A stretch of 40,057 nt of DNA from the NCBI RefSeq assembly GCF_001712795.1, contig NZ_KV757711.1, positions 2,084 through 42,140 of the forward strand. Direction: 5' to 3'. The position numbers and the translations under genes are program-made. This DNA comes from Nostoc sp. KVJ20. Its GTDB lineage: Bacteria; Cyanobacteriota; Cyanobacteriia; Cyanobacteriales; Nostocaceae. Numbering within the stretch: position 1 is the stretch's first letter; every line of letters begins with the position of its first letter. The notes below the pieces were generated by a model that did no database searches, was not told the DNA's origin, and was given only the letters and a program-made list of their open reading frames with translations. Positions 15,882 through 24,964 of the stretch are shown here, one piece after another.

Positions 15882-16084
15882 CGTTTTTCCTGTAAAATCT
15901 GATTAATTTGGGTAAGGCTTGATAGCTCACAATGTCACTGCTGTATTCCAAGCTTCTTTGCCTACACCCTAAAGCTTACAGATCGTAGCGAAATGAAGGG
16001 TGCGATCGCAACTATTAGCCCAAGAAAATTGATGGAGATTGGGAAATGCCCAATCCTCAACGCCCAATCCCCAATGCCAAATGC

Positions 16085-16858
16085 CTAAAAGTTATTTTTC
16101 ATTTCCCGTATCCGCGCAAAGGTTTGCACCCCATCGCTACTCTTAACGGTTGATTGTAATGATGGCTGATCCCAACGTAAAAAAGGATTGCTTCGCTTCT
16201 CTACTCCCAGCAAAGAGGGAATAGTAGCTTCTCCTCGACTACGGTAAGCTTTTACTTCATCAAAGCGCCTTTGTAAGTCGGCGTTGTCACCATCCACAGT
16301 TAGGGCAAATTGCAGATTTTTTAAGGTGTATTCGTGGGCACACCAGACGCGTGTATCATCTGGCAGAGAGCGTAGTTTGCTCAAGGAGTCTACCATTTGG
16401 GTCGGTGTTCCTTCAAACAAGCGACCGCAACCGCCAGAAAATAAGGTATCGCCGCAAAATAATTCCCCTGTTTCACCAGCTTTTTCTGGGGAAAAGTAGT
16501 AAGCAATGTGAGCGCGGGTATGTCCAGGGACGAAGATAACTTCAGCTATCCGGTCTGCAAACTGGACGCGATCGCCTTGTTGCAAAAACACCTGCTGCCC
16601 CGGAATCCTACCACGATCCTCGGCTCCTCCATAAACTATCAGTTGGGGGAATTGTTCCATTAATTGCTTATTACCACCCACATGATCGTTATGGTGGTGC
16701 GTGTTGAAAATTGCTACTAACTCAGCTTTTAATTCTGCCAGTTTCTTTAAAACTGGTTGAGCCTCCGCTGGATCGACAACAGCGGCAATATTTTGTTTGT
16801 AGTCGTGTAACAAGAATATGTAGTTGTCTGAGAGTGCTTCCAGACGGATTACCTGCAT
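16085..16858 (-). CDS. gloB: Hydroxyacylglutathione hydrolase (glyoxalase II)
   Basis: A 257-residue metallo-beta-lactamase-fold enzyme that hydrolyses S-lactoylglutathione to lactate and glutathione in methylglyoxal detoxification. The metal-binding motif THHHNDHVGG is present, as are the GHTRAHIAYY histidine, the FCGDTLFSGGCGRLFEGT stretch with the bridging aspartate, and the AHEYT ligand histidine. The C-terminal substrate-binding region (PSLLGVEKRSNPFLRWD) is typical. The open frame extends 18 codons further upstream, to 16912. I chose the ATG at 16858 because GGGAGG lies about 9 nt before it and MQVIRLEALSDNYIFLL is the usual family start. The gene is monocistronic. Confidence 0.94.
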   Translation of the reverse strand: MQVIRLEALSDNYIFLLHDYKQNIAAVVDPAEAQPVLKKLAELKAELVAIFNTHHHNDHVGGNKQLMEQFPQLIVYGGAEDRGRIPGQQVFLQQGDRVQFADRIAEVIFVPGHTRAHIAYYFSPEKAGETGELFCGDTLFSGGCGRLFEGTPTQMVDSLSKLRSLPDDTRVWCAHEYTLKNLQFALTVDGDNADLQRRFDEVKAYRSRGEATIPSLLGVEKRSNPFLRWDQPSLQSTVKSSDGVQTFARIREMKNNF

Positions 16859-17262
16859 TATCTCTGCCTCCCTTACAACATAAATATTTGGTCTTGAGTA
16901 GCAATACAACATTCCAGCGAATAATAGTGCTACTTCTACAAACTATATCAAGTATTTATACTTTGTTTATTATAGCTATATGCAATATTCACTATGATAT
17001 TATACAACCGTGCTTAGACGGTAATTTTACTTAAATAAAGTCAACTTCAGATGAAATTATCAGTAAAATTTCTCTGGAATAGCTACAAATATAAAGTTAG
17101 ATTTATTTTATTGTTTTTTGCTTAAAAATAATAAGTTTCCAAGTTTATATTTTGCTTATCTCTACTCTATGAGATTTGGCTATAACTAAAACTAGAGTAA
17201 GATTTTCTAAGAATAAATACATATCTAATTTCCAAACTAAACAACAATTGTTAATTTGATTT
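16859..17262. other. AT-rich divergent spacer before the glycan cluster
   Basis: No gene is seen in these 404 bp between gloB (minus) and the first glycosyltransferase gene (plus). The sequence is strongly AT-rich from about 16920 to 17260. The cluster promoter should be here, but no clear -35/-10 pair or regulator site is recognisable. Confidence 0.5.
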
Positions 17263-18105
17263 ATGCCAACAGAAACTAGAGGATTTATTACAATTTTAAC
17301 TGGACTTTACCCTTTTCAAGATTGTATTCATTTTTTGGCAGCAATTAGAAAGTTCCATCAAGAGCCAATCATTATTCTAATTGACCAAGTTCCCACAGGA
17401 CTCTATCCTTTTTTGAAGGCTTTTAAAAATGTAATTTTAAAGCCGGCTCCGGCAAATGAAAATACTGTTTTAGCATCAAGGCAAGCAAAACTGGCTCTAT
17501 ATGCGGCCTCTGAGTTTGACAAAACGATTTATCTAGATTCAGATATTTGTTTACTTTCCGATATCAACGACGTATTTAGCTATTTAGATGAATATGATTT
17601 GCTATTAACTGAAGATGTGCAACCTTCTATTCTTAAAGCTACAAATTTGTTGCGCGGAAAGCAAGAAGATATTTTGCCAAATGTTTTGCCAATTCTGCAA
17701 TCTGTCGGTTTTCCTTTGGAAGCGGATAGTGTGCAATATAATAGCGGTTTGATAGCTTTTAGAAAAACAGAAGTAATTAAGGTATTTTTTGACGAATTTC
17801 AACGTTATTTTGAGATTGTCAAAAACAACCAAGATAAATTACTTTTAAAAGATCAAGGGGCTTTTGCATCTGCGATCGCATCTGTACAACCTCACATGAA
17901 AATTCTACCACCCACCTATAATTATCTCAGTAAGTGGCAGGATGCTTATAATATTCAGGATCAAATTAAAGTTCTACACTGCACCTATCCTTATCGACCT
18001 CAATATGCTAAAAATATTAGTCGTTCCTTATATACACGGATTTTTGACAGATTCGCTAAAGTATTTTTACCGAATCAAGTTACAAATCCTTGGCGCACTA
18101 AATAA
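17263..18105 (+). CDS. GT-A glycosyltransferase, GT8-like
   Basis: This 280-residue protein has the nucleotide-diphospho-sugar transferase (GT-A) fold pattern: an N-terminal strand (GFITILTG), a central IYLDSDICLL with the metal-binding DxD at D92-S-D94, a later YNSGLIAFRK segment, and a C-terminal LHCT stretch with a histidine that often completes metal binding in GT8-type enzymes. It probably transfers a sugar from a nucleotide donor at the cytoplasmic face. It is the first gene of the glycan cluster, 17 bp ahead of the next, and is AT-rich like its neighbours. No Shine-Dalgarno sequence is evident. Donor and acceptor cannot be assigned. Confidence 0.78.
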   Translation: MPTETRGFITILTGLYPFQDCIHFLAAIRKFHQEPIIILIDQVPTGLYPFLKAFKNVILKPAPANENTVLASRQAKLALYAASEFDKTIYLDSDICLLSDINDVFSYLDEYDLLLTEDVQPSILKATNLLRGKQEDILPNVLPILQSVGFPLEADSVQYNSGLIAFRKTEVIKVFFDEFQRYFEIVKNNQDKLLLKDQGAFASAIASVQPHMKILPPTYNYLSKWQDAYNIQDQIKVLHCTYPYRPQYAKNISRSLYTRIFDRFAKVFLPNQVTNPWRTK

Positions 18106-18122
18106 AAATAAGTATAAAAATA

Positions 18123-19286
18123 GTGAAAAAGTTTTCCAAGATATCGCTATTGGTTTCAGATTTATCAAGTGCAGCTATTTTGCGTGCATACTTGATAGCA
18201 ACAGCCCTAAGAAATTTAGAATATGAAGTTGAAATTATGGGGTTTTTGTTTGGAAATAACTTATATCGAAATTTACCATCAGAATTAAAAGTTTATAGTT
18301 TACCGGGCAAAAATTTCCCAGACTTTTTTGGAGAAGTCAGCAAATTTATCTCAAAAATTGATGGAGATATAATTTATGCTATAAAACCACAGATAGCGAG
18401 TTTTGGAGTTGCCCTACTAAATAAAATATTTAGCCGAAAACCATTAATTTTAGACATAGATGATTGGGAACTCAGTTGGTATGGTGGCGATGACTGGCAT
18501 TATCGTCCCACACCTAAACAATTAGCTAGGGAATTGTTGAAACCAGACGGCGCACTCAGGAATCCTTATCATCCTTTGTACGTCAAATGGATGGAAGGTT
18601 TAGTAAGTAGCGCTGATGCTGTGACGGTGCATACTAAATTTTTGCAGCAGCGCTTTGGCGGTACATTTGTTCCTAATGGTAAGGATACTTCTTTATTTGA
18701 TCCCGCTCGATATGATGCTGAGTCCAGCAGAAATCGTTATGGTTTATCTGAATATCGTATTTTAATGTTTCCTGGTGCGCCAAGACCTTATAAAGGTCTA
18801 GAAGATGTGCTTATAGCACTCGATAAAATTAATCAGCCAGACTTAAGACTAGTGATTGTAGGTGGTAGTCCTTATGATGATTATGATCAGCAACTCCAAC
18901 AAAAGTGGGGACGCTGGATTATCAAATTACCAAAGTATCCAGCTGATGTTATGCCTGATTTAGTAGCAGCGGCTCATATTGTAGTCGTTCCCCAGCGAGA
19001 CACCCCAGAAACTCGTGCTCAATTTCCCCTGAAGTTGACAGATGGAATGGCAATGGCTAAACCTGTATTATCAACGCGAGTTGGAGATATTCCTAAAATT
19101 TTAGGTGATACTGGTTATTTAGTAGAGCCTGCTTGTCCTGAACAGATTGCTGAACAAATTCAATTGATTTTTCAGAATTTAGAGTCGGCAAATCAGCAAG
19201 GTATCAAGGCTAGAAAAAGATGTGTGGAACACTATAGCATAGAGGCTATGGCTTCTACACTCAAGTCAGTAATTGCTAGGCTGTGA
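18123..19286 (+). CDS. GT4-family glycosyltransferase (GT-B fold)
   Basis: The 387-residue protein has GT4 architecture. The N-terminal half includes LDIDDWELSWYGGDDWHYRP and the linker VTVHTKFLQQRFGGTFVPNGKDTSLF. The C-terminal Rossmann half has FPGAPRPYKGLEDVLIAL (binding-site lysine), LVIVGGSPYDDYD, VVVPQRDTPETRAQFPLKLTDGMAMAKPVLST (the E-x7-E-like region is modified) and GDTGYLVEP. The WELSW and DDWHYRP insertion is unusual. The start is GTG, 17 bp after the previous stop. A 160-bp gap with low-complexity words separates it from the exporter gene. Its specificity is unknown. Confidence 0.85.
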   Translation: MKKFSKISLLVSDLSSAAILRAYLIATALRNLEYEVEIMGFLFGNNLYRNLPSELKVYSLPGKNFPDFFGEVSKFISKIDGDIIYAIKPQIASFGVALLNKIFSRKPLILDIDDWELSWYGGDDWHYRPTPKQLARELLKPDGALRNPYHPLYVKWMEGLVSSADAVTVHTKFLQQRFGGTFVPNGKDTSLFDPARYDAESSRNRYGLSEYRILMFPGAPRPYKGLEDVLIALDKINQPDLRLVIVGGSPYDDYDQQLQQKWGRWIIKLPKYPADVMPDLVAAAHIVVVPQRDTPETRAQFPLKLTDGMAMAKPVLSTRVGDIPKILGDTGYLVEPACPEQIAEQIQLIFQNLESANQQGIKARKRCVEHYSIEAMASTLKSVIARL

Positions 19287-19446
19287 ATCTTGATTTGGGA
19301 TTGGGGATTGGGAACCCAACCAAATCTTAATCATATTTTCTTTCCCAGTACCCAGTACCCTGTCCCATATTTATTTAATGATTAGCTTTAGTTGGCAATT
19401 ATTTTGTGAATAATATTAATAAGTGAAAGTGGCATAAAAATATCCA
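19287..19446. other. Low-complexity gap inside glycan cluster
   Basis: It contains repeated words (GATTGGGGATTGGGAA, CCCAGTACCCAGTACCC) typical of Nostoc spacers. A separate promoter for the exporter operon could lie in the AT-rich 19370-19440, but none is clear. Confidence 0.4.
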
Positions 19447-21765
19447 ATGTCTACCAGAAAACTACTACTAAGATTCGCTAAACCCTATCCAGGTTTGATT
19501 CTGCTGACAATATTGTTAGGATTTTCTGGAGCTTTATTTAATGGGATTAGCACAGCTTTAATTGTGCCAGTGGTTTTAAAAATTGTGGGGCAAGAAGTAG
19601 ATTTAAGCACGGCCCCTCCCATTCTCAAAACGATGATATCTCCCTTTGATAATACTCCAGAACCTTACCGGATAGGAGTAATGGCTGGGGCAATTATATT
19701 TACCATTATTTTAAAGAATTTAGCGACTTATGCCAGCGCTTTATCATCTAGTTCTTTAACCCGAAAGCTGACATCAGATATGCGCGAAACCGGGTTAAGA
19801 CTATTATTAGAAATCGATATAGATTATTACGCAAAAACGAAAGTTGGTGATTTAATCAACCGTCTTGGTGGAGAAATTGGTCGGGCTGCAAGCGCTATCG
19901 GCAGTACAGTCAGGATAGTTATATTGGGAATCACAATTCTAGTTTTTGTTGGTTTATTGCTGTCAATTTCTTGGCAGTTGACAATTGCTGCTACGCTTTT
20001 GCTGTCATTGGTGACTTTAGTAAATCAGTATGCTATTTCCCGGTCTAGAAATTTTGGGAAGCAGCTTAGTGAGATGTCTAAAGCATACTCCATTTCTGTA
20101 CTGGAAACTCTGAACGGAATTCGGCTAGTAAAGGCGACGGGAAATGAAGAAAAAGAATATCGACGGATTAAAAAATTAATTCGCGATCGCGAGTTAGCAG
20201 ATTTCCAATCTCAGGTTAATTCGGAAGCGATTACACCTCTGAGTGAGGTGATGGGTATTACAGCTTTACTGCTGATTGTAATTTTGAGCAAAACCTTTTT
20301 TGCTGACCAGGTTTCTTCTCTTTCCACTGTACTCCTGACATATTTATTAGTGCTGCTGCGAGTGCTGCCATTAATTTCTCAGTTAAATACTATTCGCAGC
20401 AACTTTGCCAGTACCGCAGCCAGCGTGGATGTTACCAATGAGTTTTTAAGCCTGCACGATAAGCCGTTCATGAGCAAAGGTAAGCTTCCCTATACAAAAT
20501 TAGAAGAGGGAGTGTCTTTTAATTCTCTTTGCTTTGCCTACCCTGGTCATGAAAAGTTGGTACTCAAAGATGTGAGTTTATATTTACCACGTGGCACGAC
20601 CTTAGCATTAGTAGGTGGTTCTGGTGCTGGTAAATCCACTTTGGCAGACCTTTTACCCAGATTTTATGACCCGATCGCTGGCAGTATTACCATTGACGGC
20701 ACCGATTTGCGGGAGTTTGATCTTGTATCCCTGCGAAAGCGGATGGGAATCGTTAGTCAAGATACCTTTCTTTTCAATGACTCAGTACTGAATAACATCG
20801 CATACGGGCGAGCAGAGGCTACTGAGGATGAAATTATTACAGCAGCCAAGCGGGCAAATGCTTATGAGTTTATTAGTAAATTGCCTCAAGGATTTGACAC
20901 CCTAATTGGCGATCGCGGTGTCATGTTATCTGGTGGACAAAGGCAAAGATTAGCGATCGCCCGCGCCCTCGTCCAAAATCCCGAAATTCTGATTTTAGAT
21001 GAAGCCACCAGCGCTTTAGATACCGTTTCGGAACGTTTAGTACAAGCTGCACTCGATGATTTGAGTCGCGATCGCACCACCCTAGTAATTGCTCACCGCC
21101 TTTCCACCGTCCAAAAAGCCGATCAAATTGCCGTTTTAGATCAAGGACAGGTGGTAGAGGTAGGAACCCATGAAGAACTTTTAAAAAAGGGTGCTTACTA
21201 TTCACGCCTTTATTCAATGCAATTTAGCGATCGCCCTAGTAAAAACTTGATTCAGACAAAAATTATCAAGGCAATGCGCCTAAACTCCAAAAAATTTGCT
21301 GAATATCCGGAAGCTGTTAAACACAATCAAAGCTGGCTTCGCATCTCTCATGAAATTCGGACGCAGATGAACTCGATGATTGGGTTACTGCGCTTATTAC
21401 TTGATGATTTGGTAGACAATTCTCAAGAACGGCAAGAATTAATTGAAGACTCTTACAAATCAGCTTGGAGAATTCTCAACACCATTGATGTTTTTGACGA
21501 TGTTATTAACTTGCAAAAAAAAGGACAATTAATCTTAATCTCTGAGCAAAATCAAGATATTATAAGTACCTATTATGAAGCATTTAATCATATCTCTATT
21601 GAGTTCCGAACTTCTCTTAACCTCATCCTTAGCTCTCTCCGTTCTCTAACTGATAATTTGATATCTAGCACAGAAGAACAAAATGAATTAATTAGTGAAA
21701 GTTATGAATATTCGATAAGCCTACTAGATAATTTAGAAAAGTTTGAAAATAGTATTAATATCTAA
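19447..21765 (+). CDS. MsbA-like ABC exporter with C-terminal tandem HisKA-like domains
   Basis: This 772-residue protein has a type-I exporter half: six transmembrane helices (about 1-330) and a nucleotide-binding domain (about 345-585). The domain has Walker A GGSGAGKST (390-398), signature LSGGQ (494-498), Walker B ILILDE (D518, E519) and H-loop H550. As in MsbA/PglK-like exporters it should work as a homodimer flipping a lipid-linked or amphipathic glycan. After the domain comes an extension of about 170 residues with two similar helical hairpins. The first carries ISHEIRTQMNSMIG (H635), a match to the HisKA H-box. The second, 83 residues on, reads ISIEFRTSLNLILSS with isoleucine (I718) in place of the histidine. 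No HATPase domain follows. Its neighbours are glycosyltransferases, with the next gene starting 5 bp later. The transport part is certain; the role of the extension is unknown. Confidence 0.93.
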   Translation: MSTRKLLLRFAKPYPGLILLTILLGFSGALFNGISTALIVPVVLKIVGQEVDLSTAPPILKTMISPFDNTPEPYRIGVMAGAIIFTIILKNLATYASALSSSSLTRKLTSDMRETGLRLLLEIDIDYYAKTKVGDLINRLGGEIGRAASAIGSTVRIVILGITILVFVGLLLSISWQLTIAATLLLSLVTLVNQYAISRSRNFGKQLSEMSKAYSISVLETLNGIRLVKATGNEEKEYRRIKKLIRDRELADFQSQVNSEAITPLSEVMGITALLLIVILSKTFFADQVSSLSTVLLTYLLVLLRVLPLISQLNTIRSNFASTAASVDVTNEFLSLHDKPFMSKGKLPYTKLEEGVSFNSLCFAYPGHEKLVLKDVSLYLPRGTTLALVGGSGAGKSTLADLLPRFYDPIAGSITIDGTDLREFDLVSLRKRMGIVSQDTFLFNDSVLNNIAYGRAEATEDEIITAAKRANAYEFISKLPQGFDTLIGDRGVMLSGGQRQRLAIARALVQNPEILILDEATSALDTVSERLVQAALDDLSRDRTTLVIAHRLSTVQKADQIAVLDQGQVVEVGTHEELLKKGAYYSRLYSMQFSDRPSKNLIQTKIIKAMRLNSKKFAEYPEAVKHNQSWLRISHEIRTQMNSMIGLLRLLLDDLVDNSQERQELIEDSYKSAWRILNTIDVFDDVINLQKKGQLILISEQNQDIISTYYEAFNHISIEFRTSLNLILSSLRSLTDNLISSTEEQNELISESYEYSISLLDNLEKFENSINI

Positions 21766-21770
21766 AATTT

Positions 21771-22982
21771 ATGAAAAATACTGCTGTAAAAAAACACTAC
21801 ATTTTTTTTATTGGTGAAGAGTTGCCACAGCCAGAGGCTCACTTAGTACAGTCTACAAATGCAGCTAACGCCGCCGCTAACTTGGGATACTCAACAGTTT
21901 TGGTATATCCTGACAAAGGAGCAAAAGCCTTTAATCTAGCTAATTTAGCTCGTCCTTTTCAACCGAGACAAACACCAATAGAACTTGTTAAATATTACAA
22001 CCTCCATGACAAGTTAAAAGTTGCTCCCTTACCCATGCCTTGGCCGATTGACCGTTTTCGGAGCAAATTTACTGACTCTAACACCATTGCCAGCAAATAT
22101 TATTTACCATTTCATATACTTCCAACTATTAAACTTGTCCACAGTCGCAACTGGAATTTTGTAAAAGCTGCCATCAGAAATGGCGTTCCTGCAATTTACG
22201 AACATCACCACCATGAAGACAAGCCATTTGAACCAGAAATTGTCAACAATCCCCTGTTACAAATTGCTGTCAGCGTTGTAGAAACTGTCCGCGAAAGCAT
22301 GATTAAAAATGGGATGCCACCAGAGAAAGTGATTAAGTTACATAATGGGTTTAATCGCTTATTTATGGAGAGACAACCGGAAAAAGCAGCAGAATGGCGT
22401 CAAAAACTATTGCGAGATGAAAGCCAACAATTGGTAGTTTATGCGGGAGCATTACAGCAATTTAAAGGTATTGATGTACTAATTGATGTAGCTAAAGAAA
22501 TGCCTCATGTGCAATTTGCCTGTGCCGGTGGTAAGCCCACAGAAGTTGAATATTATCAACAATTAGTCAAAGAAAAACAGATTCATAATATTAAATTTTT
22601 GGGCTATGTCTTGCATAATGAGTTAGCATCTTTGCTACAAGCAGCCAATGTTTTAGCTCATCCTCATTGTTCGGGAAAAGCGGCAACTTTCACATCTCCC
22701 TTAAAGCTGTTTGACTACTTCGCATCTGGAACTCCCATTGTCTCTACGGAAATTCCATCATTAGTTGAGTTTCAAGATACTCAAGCGATCGCAGCTTGGT
22801 GTGAACCAGATAACCCCAGCAAATTTGCCGAAAGTCTGAAGCGGGTTTTAGAAACTCATCCCAGAAAAGTAGAGGGTTATCCAGATAGCATCGAGTTTGT
22901 CAAGCAGTTTTCTTGGGAAAATCGAGCGGCAAAAATCCTTAGTTATGTTGATGAATCTCTACTGCCTCAAATGATTGTGTAA
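21771..22982 (+). CDS. GT4-family glycosyltransferase (GT-B fold)
   Basis: A 403-residue GT4-type enzyme. The N-terminal domain begins IFFIGEELPQPEAHLVQSTNAANAAANLGYSTVLVYP. The middle contains IYEHHHHEDKPFEPEI and VIKLHNGFNRLF. The C-terminal domain has VVYAGALQQFKGIDVLIDVA, FACAGGKPTEVEYYQQL, IKFLGYVLHNELASLLQAANVLAHPH and the donor-site region SPLKLFDYFASGTPIVSTEIPSL, where EYMA-type motifs usually sit. It probably uses a nucleotide sugar at the inner face of the membrane. It starts 5 bp after the exporter stop, so the two are translationally close; 35 bp separate it from the next gene. Confidence 0.88.
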   Translation: MKNTAVKKHYIFFIGEELPQPEAHLVQSTNAANAAANLGYSTVLVYPDKGAKAFNLANLARPFQPRQTPIELVKYYNLHDKLKVAPLPMPWPIDRFRSKFTDSNTIASKYYLPFHILPTIKLVHSRNWNFVKAAIRNGVPAIYEHHHHEDKPFEPEIVNNPLLQIAVSVVETVRESMIKNGMPPEKVIKLHNGFNRLFMERQPEKAAEWRQKLLRDESQQLVVYAGALQQFKGIDVLIDVAKEMPHVQFACAGGKPTEVEYYQQLVKEKQIHNIKFLGYVLHNELASLLQAANVLAHPHCSGKAATFTSPLKLFDYFASGTPIVSTEIPSLVEFQDTQAIAAWCEPDNPSKFAESLKRVLETHPRKVEGYPDSIEFVKQFSWENRAAKILSYVDESLLPQMIV

Positions 22983-22991
22983 GAAAAATCA

Positions 22992-23014
22992 CAAATGACA
23001 AATGACAAATAACT
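22992..23014. repeat. AAATGAC heptamer repeat
   Basis: The gap between two glycosyltransferase genes reads CACAAATGACAAATGACAAATAACT, a short heptanucleotide tandem repeat of about three units. It sits where the ribosome binding site of the next gene would be expected. Confidence 0.5.
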
Positions 23015-23017
23015 AAA

Positions 23018-23977
23018 ATGACTATGAAAACTGTAGGTATGATTAGCAGCTATCGAGGTTTAGAAACTAGAGCCGATTGGCTATGGCAACAAACCCCGAA
23101 TCAATTTGGAGTTTGGGGCAATATGCAAATGCAAGCACTAGCAGAAAAACCAGATTTTCTGCTGATGTATCAATTTGATTTTCCCCAAGCATCGCCACAA
23201 AAATCTTGGTTAGATAGTTTTCGCAAAAAGCAGCAAAAACCAGTAGTCAATGTTGATTCTCTACTGCGCGGTGTGAGTAAAGAGCGGATTATTTATTTAC
23301 TAAGGGAACCGCCTTTAGATGAAATTGTCGAAATCACTAATCATAATTATCAACACGCCCAGAAATATTCTGGCTACATCTCTGGCCCCGATGATTTTGC
23401 TCCCACTCCTGACTATATGCCGGCTATTTGGTATCACTCAAATTCTTTTCAAGATTTAAATGAAATGCCACCGCCTCAAAAGGTTGCACCATGTAGTTGG
23501 ATTACTTCAGGAATTAGCCGTACAGTTAATCATCGCCAGCGTTTAGACTTTTTGCAGTCTCTACAATCTAGTGGCATTAAGTTTGATTTGTATGGGCGTA
23601 ACTTACCAGGATGGGCTAATAAGTCGGGAGAACTAGGTAACAAATGGTATGGCATGGCACCATACTATTACAATCTGGCAATTGAAAATTACGCTGATAA
23701 TAATTGGTATGTGAGTGAGAAACTTTGGGATAGTTTGCTTGCTTGGTGTTTACCAATTTACTATGGTGGACCGGCTGCTGATAAATTATTGCCGCCGGGT
23801 AGTTTTTTGCGGTTGCCCAGTTTAGATGAAAAAGGCATTGCCTACATCAAAGAAGTCACAGCTACACCTGATGCTTGGTATGCAGCCAAAGATGCGATCG
23901 CAGAAGCACGTCAAATCATCTTACACAAATTAAACCTACTTAACTGGTTGTCAAACTTTGTTGATCAACACTCATAA
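23018..23977 (+). CDS. GT10 (fucosyltransferase-like) glycosyltransferase
   Basis: The 319-residue protein matches the GT10/fucosyltransferase C-terminal domain: FDLYGRNLPGW, KSGELGNKWYGMAPYYYNLAIENYADNNWYVSEKLWDSLLAWCLPIYYGGP, and the following FLRLPSLDEKGIAYI. The ENY...YVSEKLWDSLLAWCLPIYYG stretch is the GDP-sugar-binding signature of alpha-1,3-fucosyltransferases. The N-terminal half (1-150) is the less conserved acceptor domain. There is no transmembrane anchor, as is usual for bacterial members. Another in-frame ATG two codons later is an equally good start. It is 3 bp from the next gene, in the same operon. GDP-fucose is the likely donor, though some GT10 proteins use other GDP sugars. 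Confidence 0.85.
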   Translation: MTMKTVGMISSYRGLETRADWLWQQTPNQFGVWGNMQMQALAEKPDFLLMYQFDFPQASPQKSWLDSFRKKQQKPVVNVDSLLRGVSKERIIYLLREPPLDEIVEITNHNYQHAQKYSGYISGPDDFAPTPDYMPAIWYHSNSFQDLNEMPPPQKVAPCSWITSGISRTVNHRQRLDFLQSLQSSGIKFDLYGRNLPGWANKSGELGNKWYGMAPYYYNLAIENYADNNWYVSEKLWDSLLAWCLPIYYGGPAADKLLPPGSFLRLPSLDEKGIAYIKEVTATPDAWYAAKDAIAEARQIILHKLNLLNWLSNFVDQHS

Positions 23978-23980
23978 ATT

Positions 23981-24961
23981 ATGAATGGTATTTGTACCCT
24001 TGGCAATGATTATGTTTTCGATCAACTGGTGGCTTTGCTCAACAGTATTGATGTTATTTTAGGGCCAGAAACTCCTGTTTGTATCTATCCTTTCGATGAT
24101 CAAACACAGCGAATTACTGACGAAATAGCTAAACGCCCTAATGTATTTCTTTACGATGATCTAGAATCAATCAACCGCTGGGATCAATTTATGCTCACAG
24201 CAGCACCAGAACGATTGAATCGTAATAAATCCCGCCTTTATGGCGCTCATCGTCGTTTTTGCGCCTTTGATGGGCCATTCGATAAGTTTATCTATTTAGA
24301 TGCAGACACTTTGGTGATGAACTCACTAACGACAGTGTTTGAAAAGCTAGATAGTTATGATTTTGTTGTCTACGATTTTCAATTTAAAGACGTTAGTAAA
24401 ATATATAATGTTAATTCTCCCAAATTACTAGAAGTTTTCGAGCAAAAACGCATTGATTCCGAAATATTTTGTTCAGGTTTCTATGGTGCAAAGCGGGGAA
24501 TATTTAACTCAGAACAAAGAGATTTGCTGATATCCCATTTACAAAATGGTGAGGCGGAACTTTTGTATGAAGGTGCTGGCGAACAACCATTGATAAACTA
24601 CATGGTAATGAGGTCTAATCTTTCTATTTATAACTTTGCTCGTCAACTGCCAGATAATCAAAAAACAGGATGTTCTGCCACATCTAAGCACTTTGAGGAA
24701 CGGGAACATCTTCTTTATGACAAAGATAATCGACTAACCTATCTTCATTACATTGGTATTCCTCCTAATATCAATCAAGCAGTCTGTGCTGGAGAGAATA
24801 TTGAGTTTCCTTATCGAGATTTATTTCTTTACTATCGTTACCTACACGAACCAGAAAAGCGTCCAGTATTTAGAAATCCTCCTAAGAATTATAATGACGC
24901 TCCAGTACCAAATTTACTTACAAGAGCTTTGCGAAAATTTAAGTTAATTAACCAAGGATAA
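23981..24961 (+). CDS. Npun_R2821/Npun_R2823-type GT-A glycosyltransferase, paralogue 1
   Basis: This 326-residue protein is of a cyanobacterial family with GT8-like GT-A features: GICTLGNDYVFDQLVALLNSI at the N-terminus, the HRRFCAFDGPFDKFIYLDADTLVM core with DxD at D107-A-D109, the SEIFCSGFYGAKRG acceptor region, GAGEQPLINYMV, and a C-terminal LTYLHYIG whose histidine may bind metal. The C-terminal DLFLYYRYLHEPEKRP is shared with the third paralogue. It is the first of three tandem related genes, 3 bp apart from each neighbour, which indicates translational coupling. The sugar transferred is unknown. Confidence 0.82.
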   Translation: MNGICTLGNDYVFDQLVALLNSIDVILGPETPVCIYPFDDQTQRITDEIAKRPNVFLYDDLESINRWDQFMLTAAPERLNRNKSRLYGAHRRFCAFDGPFDKFIYLDADTLVMNSLTTVFEKLDSYDFVVYDFQFKDVSKIYNVNSPKLLEVFEQKRIDSEIFCSGFYGAKRGIFNSEQRDLLISHLQNGEAELLYEGAGEQPLINYMVMRSNLSIYNFARQLPDNQKTGCSATSKHFEEREHLLYDKDNRLTYLHYIGIPPNINQAVCAGENIEFPYRDLFLYYRYLHEPEKRPVFRNPPKNYNDAPVPNLLTRALRKFKLINQG

Positions 24962-24964
24962 TTT

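Noticed and set aside
16859..16912. 18-codon upstream extension of gloB
   Set aside because: The internal ATG has a good GGGAGG site and matches the usual N-terminus.
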